Below the pieces are notes generated by a model. That model was not told the origin of the DNA and did not search any database. It was given only the letters and a program-made list of their open reading frames with translations. Shown here piece by piece: positions 1-8,343 of a stretch of 64,000 nt of DNA. Source of the stretch: Sphingobium sufflavum (GTDB lineage Bacteria > Pseudomonadota > Alphaproteobacteria > Sphingomonadales > Sphingomonadaceae); the NCBI RefSeq assembly GCF_021403115.1, contig NZ_JAJSSH010000005.1, positions 1-64,000 on the forward strand, read 5' to 3'. The position numbers and the translations under genes were made by a program. Position 1 is the stretch's first letter; each line of letters begins with the position of its first letter.

Positions 1-244
1 AAAACCATCGGTAGACTGTGCGCCATGGCGGAAAGCTGTCGGGCAGAAGCCGCCAAGGACATCCTGCCCGCAGCAAATAGAAAATAGCCTCGAAAATCTC
101 GCGCATCGGCCAACGCCGTCGCCGTCCGCATTGGCATGGCGCGGGCAAATACGGCTCGATCAAATGCCATTCCGCGTCGGTAAGATCGCTTCCATAGCGA
201 ACCCCTGCACGGCTATGATGCGCGCGGGCGGTCGGGTTCCACAT
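1..244 (-). CDS. IS5-family transposase, N-terminal part (runs off window)
   Basis: The minus-strand reading from the ATG at 244 begins MWNPTARAHHSRAGVRYGSD and continues LTDAEWHLIEPYLP, then a basic stretch and FYLLRAGCPWRLLPDSFPPW. This is the N-terminal DUF4096-type domain of IS5-family transposases, which precedes the DDE catalytic domain. About 81 residues are visible and the frame is open to the window edge. The first roughly 55 bases of the element before the ATG are non-coding. A degraded second copy of the first 30 residues is at 16062-16152. Confidence 0.8.
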   Translation of the reverse strand, partial: MWNPTARAHHSRAGVRYGSDLTDAEWHLIEPYLPAPCQCGRRRRWPMREIFEAIFYLLRAGCPWRLLPDSFPPWRTVYRWF

Positions 245-332
245 GATGGCTTCCAAGGTTGGTGTCGCAACCCCTCGGAATCATATCGAAACTCGATCGT
301 CCACCGTTACATCAGCGTTCCGACACAGCCTC
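1..332 (-). mobile_element. IS5-family insertion sequence, left-border copy (partial)
   Basis: The first 332 bases are the 5' end of an IS5-family element whose transposase reads leftward off the window. The element end reads GAGGCTGTGTCGGAACG on the minus strand and is flanked by TAA (333-335), consistent with the TNA-type target of the IS1031/IS427 groups. The same end with the same flanking TTA occurs at 15969-15988 in the opposite orientation, so the two copies bracket the catabolic island as inverted repeats with their transposase 5' ends facing inward. The other end of this element lies outside the window. Confidence 0.8.
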
Positions 333-337
333 TAAGG

Positions 338-372
338 CAGCAGCAGATGTCATTTGCTTCGAAAATGTCGTA
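338..372. repeat. Short inverted-repeat-like remnant beside the IS5 end
   Basis: The sequence next to the IS5 end (AGCAGATGtCATtTGC followed by CGaAAATG) resembles the larger double inverted repeat at 11110-11153 (GCAGATGACATCATCTGC and GAAAATGC). It may be a degenerate copy of the same small palindromic element. The match is short and the call is tentative. Confidence 0.3.
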
Positions 373-374
373 GC

Positions 375-971
375 CTAAGGCCGCTTTTCCGTCTGGAGCA
401 GGAAATTCTCGACGACCGCCTTGGCGTCATCATGACCTGTCGTGACACCCAGTTCGGCCTCCCTCTTCATGGACAGCGCCAGACTTGTTGCGAGTAGCGC
501 GATGACAGCAGGCGGCAGGGCTCCCCCCATCCCCGACTTGGCAGCAGCTTTGCTAAGGACCTTCATCTGCATCTCCCGGGATGCCTCAATGAAGGTGATG
601 ACCTCGCCACGCAGCGCCTGATTGCGGTTGGCCAGCGCCATGAATTCTGAGATCAGCCGGGCATCGCTGGTATGGACGCAGAGATCCCAAATTTCTCGCG
701 CGGGCTGATCTGTCTCCATGGCTTCGGCGAGGCGCTGCAACTCCCTTTCCGACAAGCGGCGAAACGTTGCAACGATCAGGTCGTCCATCGTCTCGAAGTA
801 ATAATAGACCAAACGCTGCTTTACACCAATTCGGTCCGCGACGGCCCGCGAACTCAGCGCACCATAGCCCTCCTCTCGCAAAATGGCTTCGGCGCTGTCG
901 AGCATGGCGAGCCAATTGGCCGAACCCGGCTGCGCCATGCGGCGTTTTGTAGTCGATTGCACTTTTGTCAT
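375..971 (-). CDS. TetR/AcrR-family transcriptional regulator (198 aa)
   Basis: The protein has an N-terminal TetR helix-turn-helix at about residues 20-65 (AEAILREEGYGALSSRAVA, then VKQRLVYYYFETMDDLI) and an all-helical ligand domain after it. The start at 971 (MTKVQST) is chosen because the HTH then lies at the usual distance from the N-terminus; the frame is open further upstream to 1118. It is divergent from the flavin monooxygenase at 1332. The copy of the island's 20-bp element at 1058-1077 lies between the two starts, so this regulator is the best candidate to bind that element (inference). It resembles the TetR protein at 33653-34270 in the SSR-V-A and YYY motifs. The ligand is unknown. 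Confidence 0.85.
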   Translation of the reverse strand: MTKVQSTTKRRMAQPGSANWLAMLDSAEAILREEGYGALSSRAVADRIGVKQRLVYYYFETMDDLIVATFRRLSERELQRLAEAMETDQPAREIWDLCVHTSDARLISEFMALANRNQALRGEVITFIEASREMQMKVLSKAAAKSGMGGALPPAVIALLATSLALSMKREAELGVTTGHDDAKAVVENFLLQTEKRP

Positions 972-1331
972 ACTTTCGCCGCCCTGCTCGCTGCTCCTAA
1001 CGTCCAGACGGTGGAGCGTAAAGTGCTGGCTACTTGCTGCCTTGACAGCACCTTCACTTGCTAACATCATGACGAACGTCCTGCGAGCCAGTTTTCTGTC
1101 AAACTTGGGTCGACACACACCGCGATCGCGCGGGTCGCAGCTTCCATTGATGGGAGCGCAGAAATCGGGAGAAGGATGGTGGCCCTCAATTCAGTCCCCA
1201 TGGATTGCGAGCGACTAACTCGCGGCTCCAGGCGGGCGCTGGGCATCTCCTCCCTTTTTCCGTTCGCCCTCTGATCGGCCAACGGACGATTTTCATGCAT
1301 CGACATCCTTTGCAAGCGGAGCGCAGCAATC
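972..1331. other. Divergent intergenic region between tetR and the flavin monooxygenase
   Basis: This 360-base gap holds no gene I can support. It must carry the promoters of both flanking genes and contains one copy of the 20-bp element at 1058-1077. No clear -35/-10 pair could be chosen by eye. Confidence 0.6.
1058..1077 (+). promoter_or_regulatory. Island 20-bp element, copy 1
   Basis: The sequence is TTGCTAACATCATGACGAAC. Its 17 fixed positions (TTGCTAAC, three variable bases, ATGACGAAC) recur at 2732, 10549 and 15550. It sits between the divergent tetR (start 971) and flavin monooxygenase (start 1332). The reverse strand can be read as an imperfect 12-bp-period direct repeat, GTTCGTCA and GTTAGCAA. 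Confidence 0.75.
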
Positions 1332-2699
1332 ATGACCAAGAGAATGATCTTCACCCTCGCCGTCATGGATTCGGTTGGGCACAATTTCCAAGGTTCTTGG
1401 CGCCACCCCGACTCCCGATCGAGCGAATATAAGAAACTCGATCTGTGGACCCACCTCGTCCGTAAGGCTGAGGCGGCAAAGATCGATGCGATCTTCTTTA
1501 CCGATCAACTGGGGATGACGGGCACGTGCAATGGATCGGAAGACATTGTGCTGGAAATGGCCGTCACCGTTCCGCTGGGCGAGCCAAGCATGCTGATCTC
1601 CGCTCTCGCCCAAGCGACGAAGAATATTGGTCTCACGTGGACGAGTTCCATTATTCAGCATCCGCCGTTTACCTTTGCGCGCATGGTCTCCACCCTCGAT
1701 CACATCAGCGACGGACGCGTGGGATGGAACATCGTCACCTCCACCAACGACCGGGCCTATCGCGCTTTCGGCTTTTCCGGCGTGCCGAGCCATGAGGAAC
1801 GTTATGGTCGGGCGGACGAATATCTGGAGGTCGTCTACAAGCTGTGGGAGGAATCCTGGGAAGATGGCGCGGTGCTCGCCGACCGGGAACGGGGCATCTA
1901 CACCGACCCGCGCAAGGTACACAGCATCTCACACCATGGTCCGCGCTTTGATGTGGACGGCTACCACCTGATGGAGCCGTCACCGCAACGTTCGCCCGTG
2001 CTCATGCAGGCGGGCGGTTCGCCCATCGGGCTGGATTTCGCGAGCCGTCATGCGGAGGTTATGTTTCTCGCCGCCATGTCGCCGGAGGGCGCCGCCAAGC
2101 AGATCAATGCAGTGCGAGATCTTGCCCGCGGATATGGGCGCACCGCAGACGACATCTTGTTTCTTCAGGGCCTGTCCTTCGTCATCGGTTCTACCGAGGA
2201 TGAGGCCGCCCGCAAGCTGGAGGAATGGGAGGGCTGGCGCAGCGCAGAGGGGCAGATCGCCTATTGGACCGGCCTGACCGGTCTCGACCTCGGACAGTTC
2301 GACCCACAAACCCGGCTGGAGGATTTGGTCGATACCATTCCCGGCATAAGGGGCGCGTTCATTTCTGCCATCAACGCTGCCCCGCCCGGCGTTAAGCCGA
2401 CCGTCCTGAATTTTCTGACCACAGCGTTCAAGCCGCATACGATCGCCGGCACGCCAGACATGATCGCCGACAAGATCGAGGCGTTTCAGGCCGTCGGCGT
2501 GGATGGCATCCAGATCATGTCTGTCGTCATGCCCGGCAGTTATGAAGAGTTTTTCGAACATGCCGTGCCGGTCCTGCAAAAGCGTGGACTGATGCAGCAG
2601 GATTACGCGCGCGGCACCCTGCGCGAAAAACTGTTTGCGGGACGCGGGGCACATCTGACCGCCACCCATCCCGCTGCTCGATGCCGCCGATATACATGA
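1332..2699 (+). CDS. NtaA/SnaA/DszA-family FMNH2-dependent monooxygenase (455 aa)
   Basis: This is a class-C flavin monooxygenase of the bacterial luciferase-like superfamily, in the branch of nitrilotriacetate monooxygenase, DszA and pristinamycin SnaA. It contains the FTDQLG stretch after strand 2, GRVGWNIVTS at about residues 127-136, and YLEVVYKLWEESW at about 165-177, all typical of the branch, and its length of about 450 residues fits. Such enzymes use FMNH2 from a separate reductase to hydroxylate or cleave C-N, C-S or C-C bonds; no flavin reductase gene is visible in the window. It is the first gene of the plus-strand run of the island and lies downstream of element copy 1. The substrate is unknown. 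Confidence 0.9.
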   Translation: MTKRMIFTLAVMDSVGHNFQGSWRHPDSRSSEYKKLDLWTHLVRKAEAAKIDAIFFTDQLGMTGTCNGSEDIVLEMAVTVPLGEPSMLISALAQATKNIGLTWTSSIIQHPPFTFARMVSTLDHISDGRVGWNIVTSTNDRAYRAFGFSGVPSHEERYGRADEYLEVVYKLWEESWEDGAVLADRERGIYTDPRKVHSISHHGPRFDVDGYHLMEPSPQRSPVLMQAGGSPIGLDFASRHAEVMFLAAMSPEGAAKQINAVRDLARGYGRTADDILFLQGLSFVIGSTEDEAARKLEEWEGWRSAEGQIAYWTGLTGLDLGQFDPQTRLEDLVDTIPGIRGAFISAINAAPPGVKPTVLNFLTTAFKPHTIAGTPDMIADKIEAFQAVGVDGIQIMSVVMPGSYEEFFEHAVPVLQKRGLMQQDYARGTLREKLFAGRGAHLTATHPAARCRRYT

Positions 2700-2731
2700 C
2701 GCACACATCGCATTGACGGGCAGTGGCTCGC

Positions 2732-2751
2732 TTGCTAACAATATGACGAAC
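2732..2751 (+). promoter_or_regulatory. Island 20-bp element, copy 2
   Basis: The sequence is TTGCTAACAATATGACGAAC, with the same fixed positions as copy 1. It ends 19 bases before the ATG of the SDR at 2771, in the 71-base gap after the monooxygenase. At that distance it overlaps or lies just downstream of any promoter for the SDR, which suits an operator better than a core promoter element. Confidence 0.75.
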
Positions 2752-2770
2752 ACGGAGAGGAGCGGAAACA

Positions 2771-3565
2771 ATGCCGCAGTCAGGCCTATTGACCGGACGC
2801 GTCCTGTTTATCGCAGGGGTAGGCGCTCAGATGGGTGCAGCCACAGCGTCCATCGCCGCGCGAGAGGGAGCGAAAGTCGTCTTGGCGGCCCGCAATCGCG
2901 ACGTAATAGATCAGGTCGCCAACGACATAGGCGACGCCGGTGGCGAGGCCATGGCCATCCAGTGCGATCTCACTGACAAGGCATCGACCGAATCCGCTGT
3001 CAGCGCAGCACAGCAGCACTTCGGTCCCATTGACCGCGTTTTCTACAATGCCGGTTTCTACGATAACGATCGTGACTCCATCGATGTCGACGAGGATCTT
3101 TGGCAGACCACGATGGATGTCAATCTGAACGGGGCGCTGCTGCTGTCCCGGCTCACGATCCCGTCGATGGTGGAGCATGGCGGGGGCGCCTTTGTGTTCA
3201 ACTCCTCCGCCGCCTCCCTCGTCGCCGGGCAGGTCCGGTTCGGCTATCAGGTCGCCAAGGCGGGGGTAAATGCGCTGACCCGCTTCATCGCCGCGAAATA
3301 TGGCCGCGACCGCATCCGGGCCAATGCCACCCTCCCCTTCGTGGTGGGGGGCGAAGTGGGGGCCGTGGCAGGCGCCCAGAATTGCATCGGCCGTTCAGGC
3401 ACGGCGGAGGAGATTGGCGAGGCCGTCACCTTCCTGCTGTCGGACCGCGCATCGATCATCACCGGACAGGTCATCCATCTGGATGGCGGGCTGTTCGCGC
3501 GGGCATCCTGGCCGACCAACGCCGCGCCCTTCCAGCCGCCCGCGCCATTGAAGACATCCCATTGA
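2771..3565 (+). CDS. SDR-family oxidoreductase (264 aa)
   Basis: This is a classical short-chain dehydrogenase with a Rossmann fold. The coenzyme loop is GVGAQMG (residues 16-22), NAG is at 93-95, Ser145/146 lies before the YQVAK active site (Tyr159, Lys163), and a C-terminal GQVIHLDGG closes the fold. Arg41 after the second strand (AARNR) suggests NADP(H). An AAACAATG start is preceded by GGAGAGGAG. It is the second gene of the plus-strand run and the first after element copy 2. The substrate is unknown; an alcohol/ketone step after monooxygenation is the natural inference. Confidence 0.85.
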   Translation: MPQSGLLTGRVLFIAGVGAQMGAATASIAAREGAKVVLAARNRDVIDQVANDIGDAGGEAMAIQCDLTDKASTESAVSAAQQHFGPIDRVFYNAGFYDNDRDSIDVDEDLWQTTMDVNLNGALLLSRLTIPSMVEHGGGAFVFNSSAASLVAGQVRFGYQVAKAGVNALTRFIAAKYGRDRIRANATLPFVVGGEVGAVAGAQNCIGRSGTAEEIGEAVTFLLSDRASIITGQVIHLDGGLFARASWPTNAAPFQPPAPLKTSH

Positions 3566-3594
3566 CCCCATCACCAATGAATGAGGAAATGCCC

Positions 3595-4815
3595 ATGGAG
3601 AGCGATCACGATTTTCAGTCCTGCCCTCGCACGAACGACCTGCTGGCCATCGCCAAGGCGCGCACAGGCTTGGACGATTTCGGCGATCCGGCCCGCAACG
3701 CCGGGCTAGATGCCTTTCTGGAATCATTGCGTGCCGAAACCTGGGACGGGATGACGCCGCGCGCACGATCCATCGCGATTGATTTCCTGATCCATCATCT
3801 CGAAAGTCGGCTCAAGATGGTGGCCGACCGAAAGGCGAACCCGGAAGTAAGCGCGCAGCGCATCATCGCGCCGTTGATCGTCGTGGGGCCACCACGCTCC
3901 GGGTCGACCCTGCTGCATACCCTCCTCAGCCTCGATCCCGAGACGCGGGCGCCGGAACATTGGATCTGCCGCGAGCCGTCTCCCCCTCTCGCGCTGGCCG
4001 CCCCGTCGAAAGAGCGGCTGGAGGAAGCGGAAAAGCGGATGATGGAGTTGTTCGAACTCATCCCGGACATTTTCATCACCCACCCCTATATGATCGAGGA
4101 AGGCTCCGGCGCGCTGGCGGAATGCGGCAGCGACATCAACAATATGGTGTGTACCAGCCAGCAGATGTGGTGCTTCTGGGGCGGCGAAATCTATCGCAAA
4201 TATCTGCTCGAAGCGGACCACACGGCGGCGATGGGCTTTCACCATGATTTCCTCCAGCACGCCCAGTGGGGCAACAATGGCAAGCGTTGGGCGCTAAAGG
4301 GATCCGACCATATGCTTTGGATGGCCGAACTGGCCGCGCAATATACCGATGCGAAACTGATCTGGACCCACCGCGACCTGGCGCAACAGTTGGGATCGCT
4401 CGCTAGCGTGCAGTCAATCCTCCTCGGCCTGCGCGGCCACCCCGTCACGCCCGAAGACCGAAAAGCGCAGGGCAAGCGGGCCATCGAACTGCAATCCGCC
4501 AGCGTCGCCAAGGCCATGCGCGCGCGGGAGGCCATTGGCGACGACCGTTTCATCGACATTTCCTATCATGACATGATGGCGGACCCGTTGCGCACCGTCG
4601 AGCGCATCTATGCGCAGAGCGGCCTGACCGTATCGTATGAGCACAGGGCCGCTATCCGCGCATGGCTAGCCGACCATTCGTCCACCAAACATGGCGTCCA
4701 TAAACATTCACCGGAGGAATTCGGCATGGATGCGGATGATGTGAACGACCGGTTCCGGGCCTATCTCGACAAGTTCGGTTTCGGCTTCGGCATTCGCCCC
4801 GCGCTGACGGTCTGA
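3595..4815 (+). CDS. Sulfotransferase family protein (406 aa)
   Basis: The 5'-phosphosulfate-binding motif VGPPRSGSTLLH lies at about residues 97-108, and a later IWTHRDLAQQLGS resembles the 3'-phosphate-binding segment of the Sulfotransfer_3 family. The family moves sulfate from PAPS to a hydroxyl or amine. The start at 3595 is chosen because GAGGAA lies 6 bases upstream; in-frame ATGs at 3577 and 3589 are alternatives. The stop is one base before the next ATG, so it is probably cotranslated with the gene at 4817. A sulfotransferase in a degradative SDR cluster is unusual. Members of this branch in sphingomonad and actinobacterial catabolic clusters are mostly uncharacterised, so sulfation of the substrate is a family inference only. 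Confidence 0.8.
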   Translation: MESDHDFQSCPRTNDLLAIAKARTGLDDFGDPARNAGLDAFLESLRAETWDGMTPRARSIAIDFLIHHLESRLKMVADRKANPEVSAQRIIAPLIVVGPPRSGSTLLHTLLSLDPETRAPEHWICREPSPPLALAAPSKERLEEAEKRMMELFELIPDIFITHPYMIEEGSGALAECGSDINNMVCTSQQMWCFWGGEIYRKYLLEADHTAAMGFHHDFLQHAQWGNNGKRWALKGSDHMLWMAELAAQYTDAKLIWTHRDLAQQLGSLASVQSILLGLRGHPVTPEDRKAQGKRAIELQSASVAKAMRAREAIGDDRFIDISYHDMMADPLRTVERIYAQSGLTVSYEHRAAIRAWLADHSSTKHGVHKHSPEEFGMDADDVNDRFRAYLDKFGFGFGIRPALTV

Positions 4816-4816
4816 C

Positions 4817-5860
4817 ATGGCGCTCAATCACTCAGGGGATCTTTCCGGCGGGCTGAATCCCGACTTCGAATATTTCCGCGCGGAAATGCCTCACGATCCG
4901 GGGATGCGGGATTCCGCAACCATCTGGGTGATTGACCAGGGCGGCGAACTGGCGCTGCCCCGTGTCACCTTCGACGGCATCGGGGAAAGCTGGGAGAGGC
5001 CCTGGCTGCAACTTAACTTCGTGCATGCGGACGGACGCACCCTGCGCATCTGGGATCAGGTGCCTGGGAACGTGGCCTGCGACGATGCGGGGAACGCGGC
5101 CATTCGGGGCGTAGGGCCTTTGGCCATCCAGTGTCTCGAGCCGTTTCGCCGCTGGACATTCGCATTCGACGGGATAGCGAACCAGTCCACGACGGCAGAG
5201 GAACGAGCGGGCAGTCGCAGCGACCGAACGATGCCACTCTCTTTCGCGGTAGAAGCCCAAATGGCGGCTCCGCCCTGGCTGATGGGTGGCCTGTCCGCAG
5301 ACGCAGCGGCGCGGATGCAGGCCTGCGACGCCAGCGCTCTCATGGGCGGGGTGCGGTATGAACAGATTTGCCGCCTGACGGGCACTGTCTCGTTCGACGG
5401 CAGGACATATCCGATAGACGCCACCGGCATGCGGGTCAGGCGGCAAGGCGTGCGGAACATGGGCGCCGCCTTGGGCCATTGCCAGCATTCCGCGCTGTTC
5501 CCCTCCGGCAAGGCGTTCGGGGCTATCGTCATGGCGCCGGGGCCGGAAGGACCGGATGCCTTCAACGAGGCATTTCTGCTGACCGCAGACGGACGCAAAA
5601 TCGCTGCCCGCATCGTTAGCGCGCCATGGATGACGCATTTGCAGGACAGCGGCGACGACGCCAGCCTCCTGCTCGAAAGCGAATGGGGACGGGTCCGCAT
5701 CGAGGGCACGACTTTGCTCACCATGTTCGACCATCATAATTTCGAAATGGCGGCGACCTCCATCCTTCACCAGGGCACAGCGCGTTACATCTGGGACGGG
5801 GAGGAGACGATCGGCCTGATTGAGCGATGCACCCTGCGCGACAGATTGCAGGGGATTTGA
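4817..5860 (+). CDS. Uncharacterised protein of catabolic cluster, AttH/DUF7064-like (347 aa)
   Basis: I do not recognise a catalytic motif. The protein is cytoplasmic by appearance (no signal peptide or membrane segment) and rich in beta-strand-like alternation and Trp/Phe, such as WERPWLQLNFV (about 56-66) and FRRWTFAFDG. That is the style of lipocalin-like AttH/DUF7064-type proteins found near sulfotransferase and SDR genes in lipid or steroid catabolism. It starts one base after the sulfotransferase stop and ends 4 bases before the next SDR start, so it sits inside a tight operon. A role as a hydratase, isomerase or binding protein for a hydrophobic intermediate is possible but unsupported. 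Confidence 0.6.
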   Translation: MALNHSGDLSGGLNPDFEYFRAEMPHDPGMRDSATIWVIDQGGELALPRVTFDGIGESWERPWLQLNFVHADGRTLRIWDQVPGNVACDDAGNAAIRGVGPLAIQCLEPFRRWTFAFDGIANQSTTAEERAGSRSDRTMPLSFAVEAQMAAPPWLMGGLSADAAARMQACDASALMGGVRYEQICRLTGTVSFDGRTYPIDATGMRVRRQGVRNMGAALGHCQHSALFPSGKAFGAIVMAPGPEGPDAFNEAFLLTADGRKIAARIVSAPWMTHLQDSGDDASLLLESEWGRVRIEGTTLLTMFDHHNFEMAATSILHQGTARYIWDGEETIGLIERCTLRDRLQGI

Positions 5861-5864
5861 CCTT

Positions 5865-6620
5865 ATGACGAACGGCATCAAAACGGCGCTGGTGACGGGC
5901 GGCGGCGCGGGCATTGGGGCGGCGACATGCCTGCGATTGGCGCGCGATGGGATGGCGGTCGGCGTGCTCGGACGCCACCTCACCAACGCCGAACAGGTCG
6001 TGCGACAGATCGTGGATACCGGTGGCATGGCCCATGCGGTCGAGGCCGATGTGGCGGATCGCGCACAGGTAGGTGCCGCGGTTGAACAGGTCCGGCGTAA
6101 TCTCGGGCCGATCACTGTCCTCATCAACAATGCGGGCGTGGAGGCTTTCACACCCTTTGCCGAAATCGATGGCGCCGCATGGGACCATATGATGGATGTC
6201 AACCTCAAGGGCATCTATCATGTTACCCAGGCCATATTGCCCGACATGCTGGCGGCAGGCTGGGGGCGGATCGTCAACCTGACCGCGCTGGGTGCGCAGA
6301 TCGGTGCGGCCAACATGGCGCATTATACCGCCAGCAAGGGCGGCGTCACGGTCCTCACCCGGTCGCTGGCCGTGGAACTGGGGGCGGCGGGAATCACGGT
6401 CAACGCCATCTCGCCGGGATTCATCCTGACCCCCATGGCGCAGCGTGCCATCGACGGCGCGCTGTTTACGGTCGCCTATGAGGAGATCGTCGCCACCTAC
6501 CCCATCCCGCGTGTCGGGCGCCCGGACGAGGCGGCTGCCGCCATCGCCTTCTTTACCACCGATGACGCTGCCTATGTCACCGGTCAGGTGCTGGGCGTCA
6601 ATGGCGGCTGTTGCCCCTGA
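5865..6620 (+). CDS. SDR-family oxidoreductase, atypical active site (251 aa)
   Basis: Rossmann loop TGGGAGIG (residues 11-18), INNAG (87-91) and YTASK (Tyr154, Lys158) mark a classical SDR. The catalytic-Ser column, 13 residues before the Tyr, is Ala141, with Thr140 next to it. The paralogue at 7525 has the same Ala with Ser beside it. The start at 5865 (MTNGIK) follows the previous stop by 4 bases; an upstream in-frame ATG at 5820 would overlap the previous gene. The two paralogues have the same length and share the C-terminal YVTGQVLGVNGG, so they arose by duplication. The substrate is unknown. Confidence 0.85.
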   Translation: MTNGIKTALVTGGGAGIGAATCLRLARDGMAVGVLGRHLTNAEQVVRQIVDTGGMAHAVEADVADRAQVGAAVEQVRRNLGPITVLINNAGVEAFTPFAEIDGAAWDHMMDVNLKGIYHVTQAILPDMLAAGWGRIVNLTALGAQIGAANMAHYTASKGGVTVLTRSLAVELGAAGITVNAISPGFILTPMAQRAIDGALFTVAYEEIVATYPIPRVGRPDEAAAAIAFFTTDDAAYVTGQVLGVNGGCCP

Positions 6621-6714
6621 CACACATTCGACCGGGGGAGTGGCGTCGGCATGATTGACCGGCCCCGCTCCTGTTGCTACCAAACCGACGAACACAGATA
6701 TGCAGGAGAAGGCC

Positions 6715-7482
6715 ATGAGCGGAATCGGAGAGCGGCTGAAGGGCAAGGTCGCGATTGTCACCGGCGCCGGACAGGGCATCGGCGAGGCTATCGGACGCGG
6801 ATTTGCCAGTCAGGGTGCAAAGCTGGTCATCACCGGGCGCACGGCCAGCAAGCTGGATGACGTCGTGGGCAAGATCAGGGCCGATGGCGGCGAAGCCATC
6901 GCTGTAGAGGCTCTTGCAGGAAACCGGGAGCATGCGGTGCAGACCGTGGACCGTGCCATTGCCGAATGGGGCCGCGTCGATGTGCTGGTGAACAACGCAC
7001 ACAGCTTCACCGACTATCTGCCGCTCGAAGATCCCAGGATGGAAGAAAATTGCCTGATCGACATACAGTCGGCCTTCATGGGTTCGCTGCAACTAATGCA
7101 GTTGGCCTTTCCCCACATGCGGGATCAGGGCGGCGGCTCCATCATCAACATGGGGTCCAGCTTTGGCATTCGCTGTGAGCCGGGCTTCCTCGCCTATGCA
7201 GCCAGCAAGGAGGCAATCCGCGCGCTGACCAAGACCGGCGCGCGCGAATGGGGCAAGCACAAGATCCGCGTGAACACCATCCTCCCCTCCGCCCTCTCGC
7301 CCAAGGCGATCTGGTATCTGGAGGAGAGCAAGACGCATGAGCAGGAACTGGCAAAGGTCGCCATGGGCCGGTTCGGCGCGCCCGAGGACATTGCGCCGAC
7401 CGCCATCTTCCTCGCCAGCGACGAGTCCGACTTCGTCACCGGCCAGACCATCGGCGTCGAAGGCGGCGCCACCATGCTGTAA
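6715..7482 (+). CDS. SDR-family oxidoreductase (255 aa)
   Basis: The coenzyme loop is TGAGQGIG (16-23), NNA at 93-95 is followed by His instead of Gly, Ser148 precedes Tyr161 and Lys165 (YAASK), and the C-terminal GQTIGVEGG is typical. The start at 6715 has AGGAGAAGG about 3-9 bases upstream; the ATG at 6703 lies ahead of that site and is less likely. It lies between the two paralogous SDRs at 5865 and 7525 but is not their close sister. Arg42 in TGRTASK suggests NADP(H). The substrate is unknown. Confidence 0.85.
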   Translation: MSGIGERLKGKVAIVTGAGQGIGEAIGRGFASQGAKLVITGRTASKLDDVVGKIRADGGEAIAVEALAGNREHAVQTVDRAIAEWGRVDVLVNNAHSFTDYLPLEDPRMEENCLIDIQSAFMGSLQLMQLAFPHMRDQGGGSIINMGSSFGIRCEPGFLAYAASKEAIRALTKTGAREWGKHKIRVNTILPSALSPKAIWYLEESKTHEQELAKVAMGRFGAPEDIAPTAIFLASDESDFVTGQTIGVEGGATML

Positions 7483-7524
7483 CCGCGCCGCGCACGGGCA
7501 TATCTTTTGAAGACAAGGACCGAT

Positions 7525-8280
7525 ATGACAGATTTGAAGAAGGTCGCACTCGTAACCGGCGGTGGCGCAGGCATGGGGAAGGCGACCAGCCTGCGACTGG
7601 CGCGCGACGGCATGGCTGTCGGCGTGCTCGACATCGACGGCGATGCCGCCGACGCGGTGGCGCGCCAAATCGTGGAGTCCGGTGGCAAGGCCGTGGCGCT
7701 GAAAGCCGACATATCGGACCGTAGCCAGGTCGAAACGGCTGTCGCGACCCTGCGCGCGGCGCTGGGGCCGGTCACTGTCCTCATCAACAATGCCGCGATC
7801 GAAAATTTCTGTCCCTTCCCCGATATTCGGGAGGATGTGTGGGACCGGGTGATGGCGGTCAACCTGAAGGGCAATTACTTCCTGATCCAGACCGTCTTGC
7901 CCGACATGATCGCCGCAGGCTGGGGCCGGGTCGTCAACCTGTCGGCGTTTGGCGCACAGCTCGGCGCGCCCAACATGGCGCTCTATACGGCGACCAAAGG
8001 CGCCATGATCTCCATGACTCGCTCTCTGGCGGTGGAACTGGGCGCCAGGGGCATCACCGTCAATTCGGTGTCGCCGGGCTTCATCGATACGCCCATGGCC
8101 CGGCGCGCTATCGACGGCGATCTGTTTCCCGTTCCCTATCAGGACATCGTGGCCAACTACCCTGTGCCGCGGCTGGGTAAGCCGGAAGAAATCGCCGCCG
8201 CCTGTGCCTTCTTCGCGTCTGACGATGCGGCCTATGTCACGGGACAGGTGCTGGGCGTCAATGGCGGCGCGGCCATGTAG
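7525..8280 (+). CDS. SDR-family oxidoreductase, paralogue of 5865 gene (251 aa)
   Basis: This protein has the same length and layout as the SDR at 5865: TGGGAGMG loop, INNAAIE, VNLKGNYFLIQ, YTATK active site, and YVTGQVLGVNGG at the C-terminus. The column for the catalytic Ser is Ala, with Ser one position earlier (NLSAFGAQ). Asp after strand 2 (GVLDIDGD) indicates NAD(H), whereas the 5865 paralogue has Gly-Arg there (GVLGRH), which points to NADP(H). A duplicated pair with opposite cofactor preference could epimerise a hydroxyl through a ketone; this is inference. The start at 7525 follows ACAAGGACCGAT. Confidence 0.85.
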   Translation: MTDLKKVALVTGGGAGMGKATSLRLARDGMAVGVLDIDGDAADAVARQIVESGGKAVALKADISDRSQVETAVATLRAALGPVTVLINNAAIENFCPFPDIREDVWDRVMAVNLKGNYFLIQTVLPDMIAAGWGRVVNLSAFGAQLGAPNMALYTATKGAMISMTRSLAVELGARGITVNSVSPGFIDTPMARRAIDGDLFPVPYQDIVANYPVPRLGKPEEIAAACAFFASDDAAYVTGQVLGVNGGAAM

Positions 8281-8343
8281 CGCGCGCACCGCCCCCTGCC
8301 CTTCTCCCCCATGTACGCCCCATAACGCCCGAGGACCAATCCC

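Noticed and set aside
131..373. 80-aa plus-strand frame at the left border, repeated near 16.1 kb
   Set aside because: It is the antisense of the IS5 transposase N-terminus; the repetition comes from the IS copies, not from a gene.
4832..6214. Long open minus-strand frame opposite the 347-aa protein and SDR
   Set aside because: It crosses two well-supported plus-strand genes, has no domain and is the usual GC-rich antisense frame.
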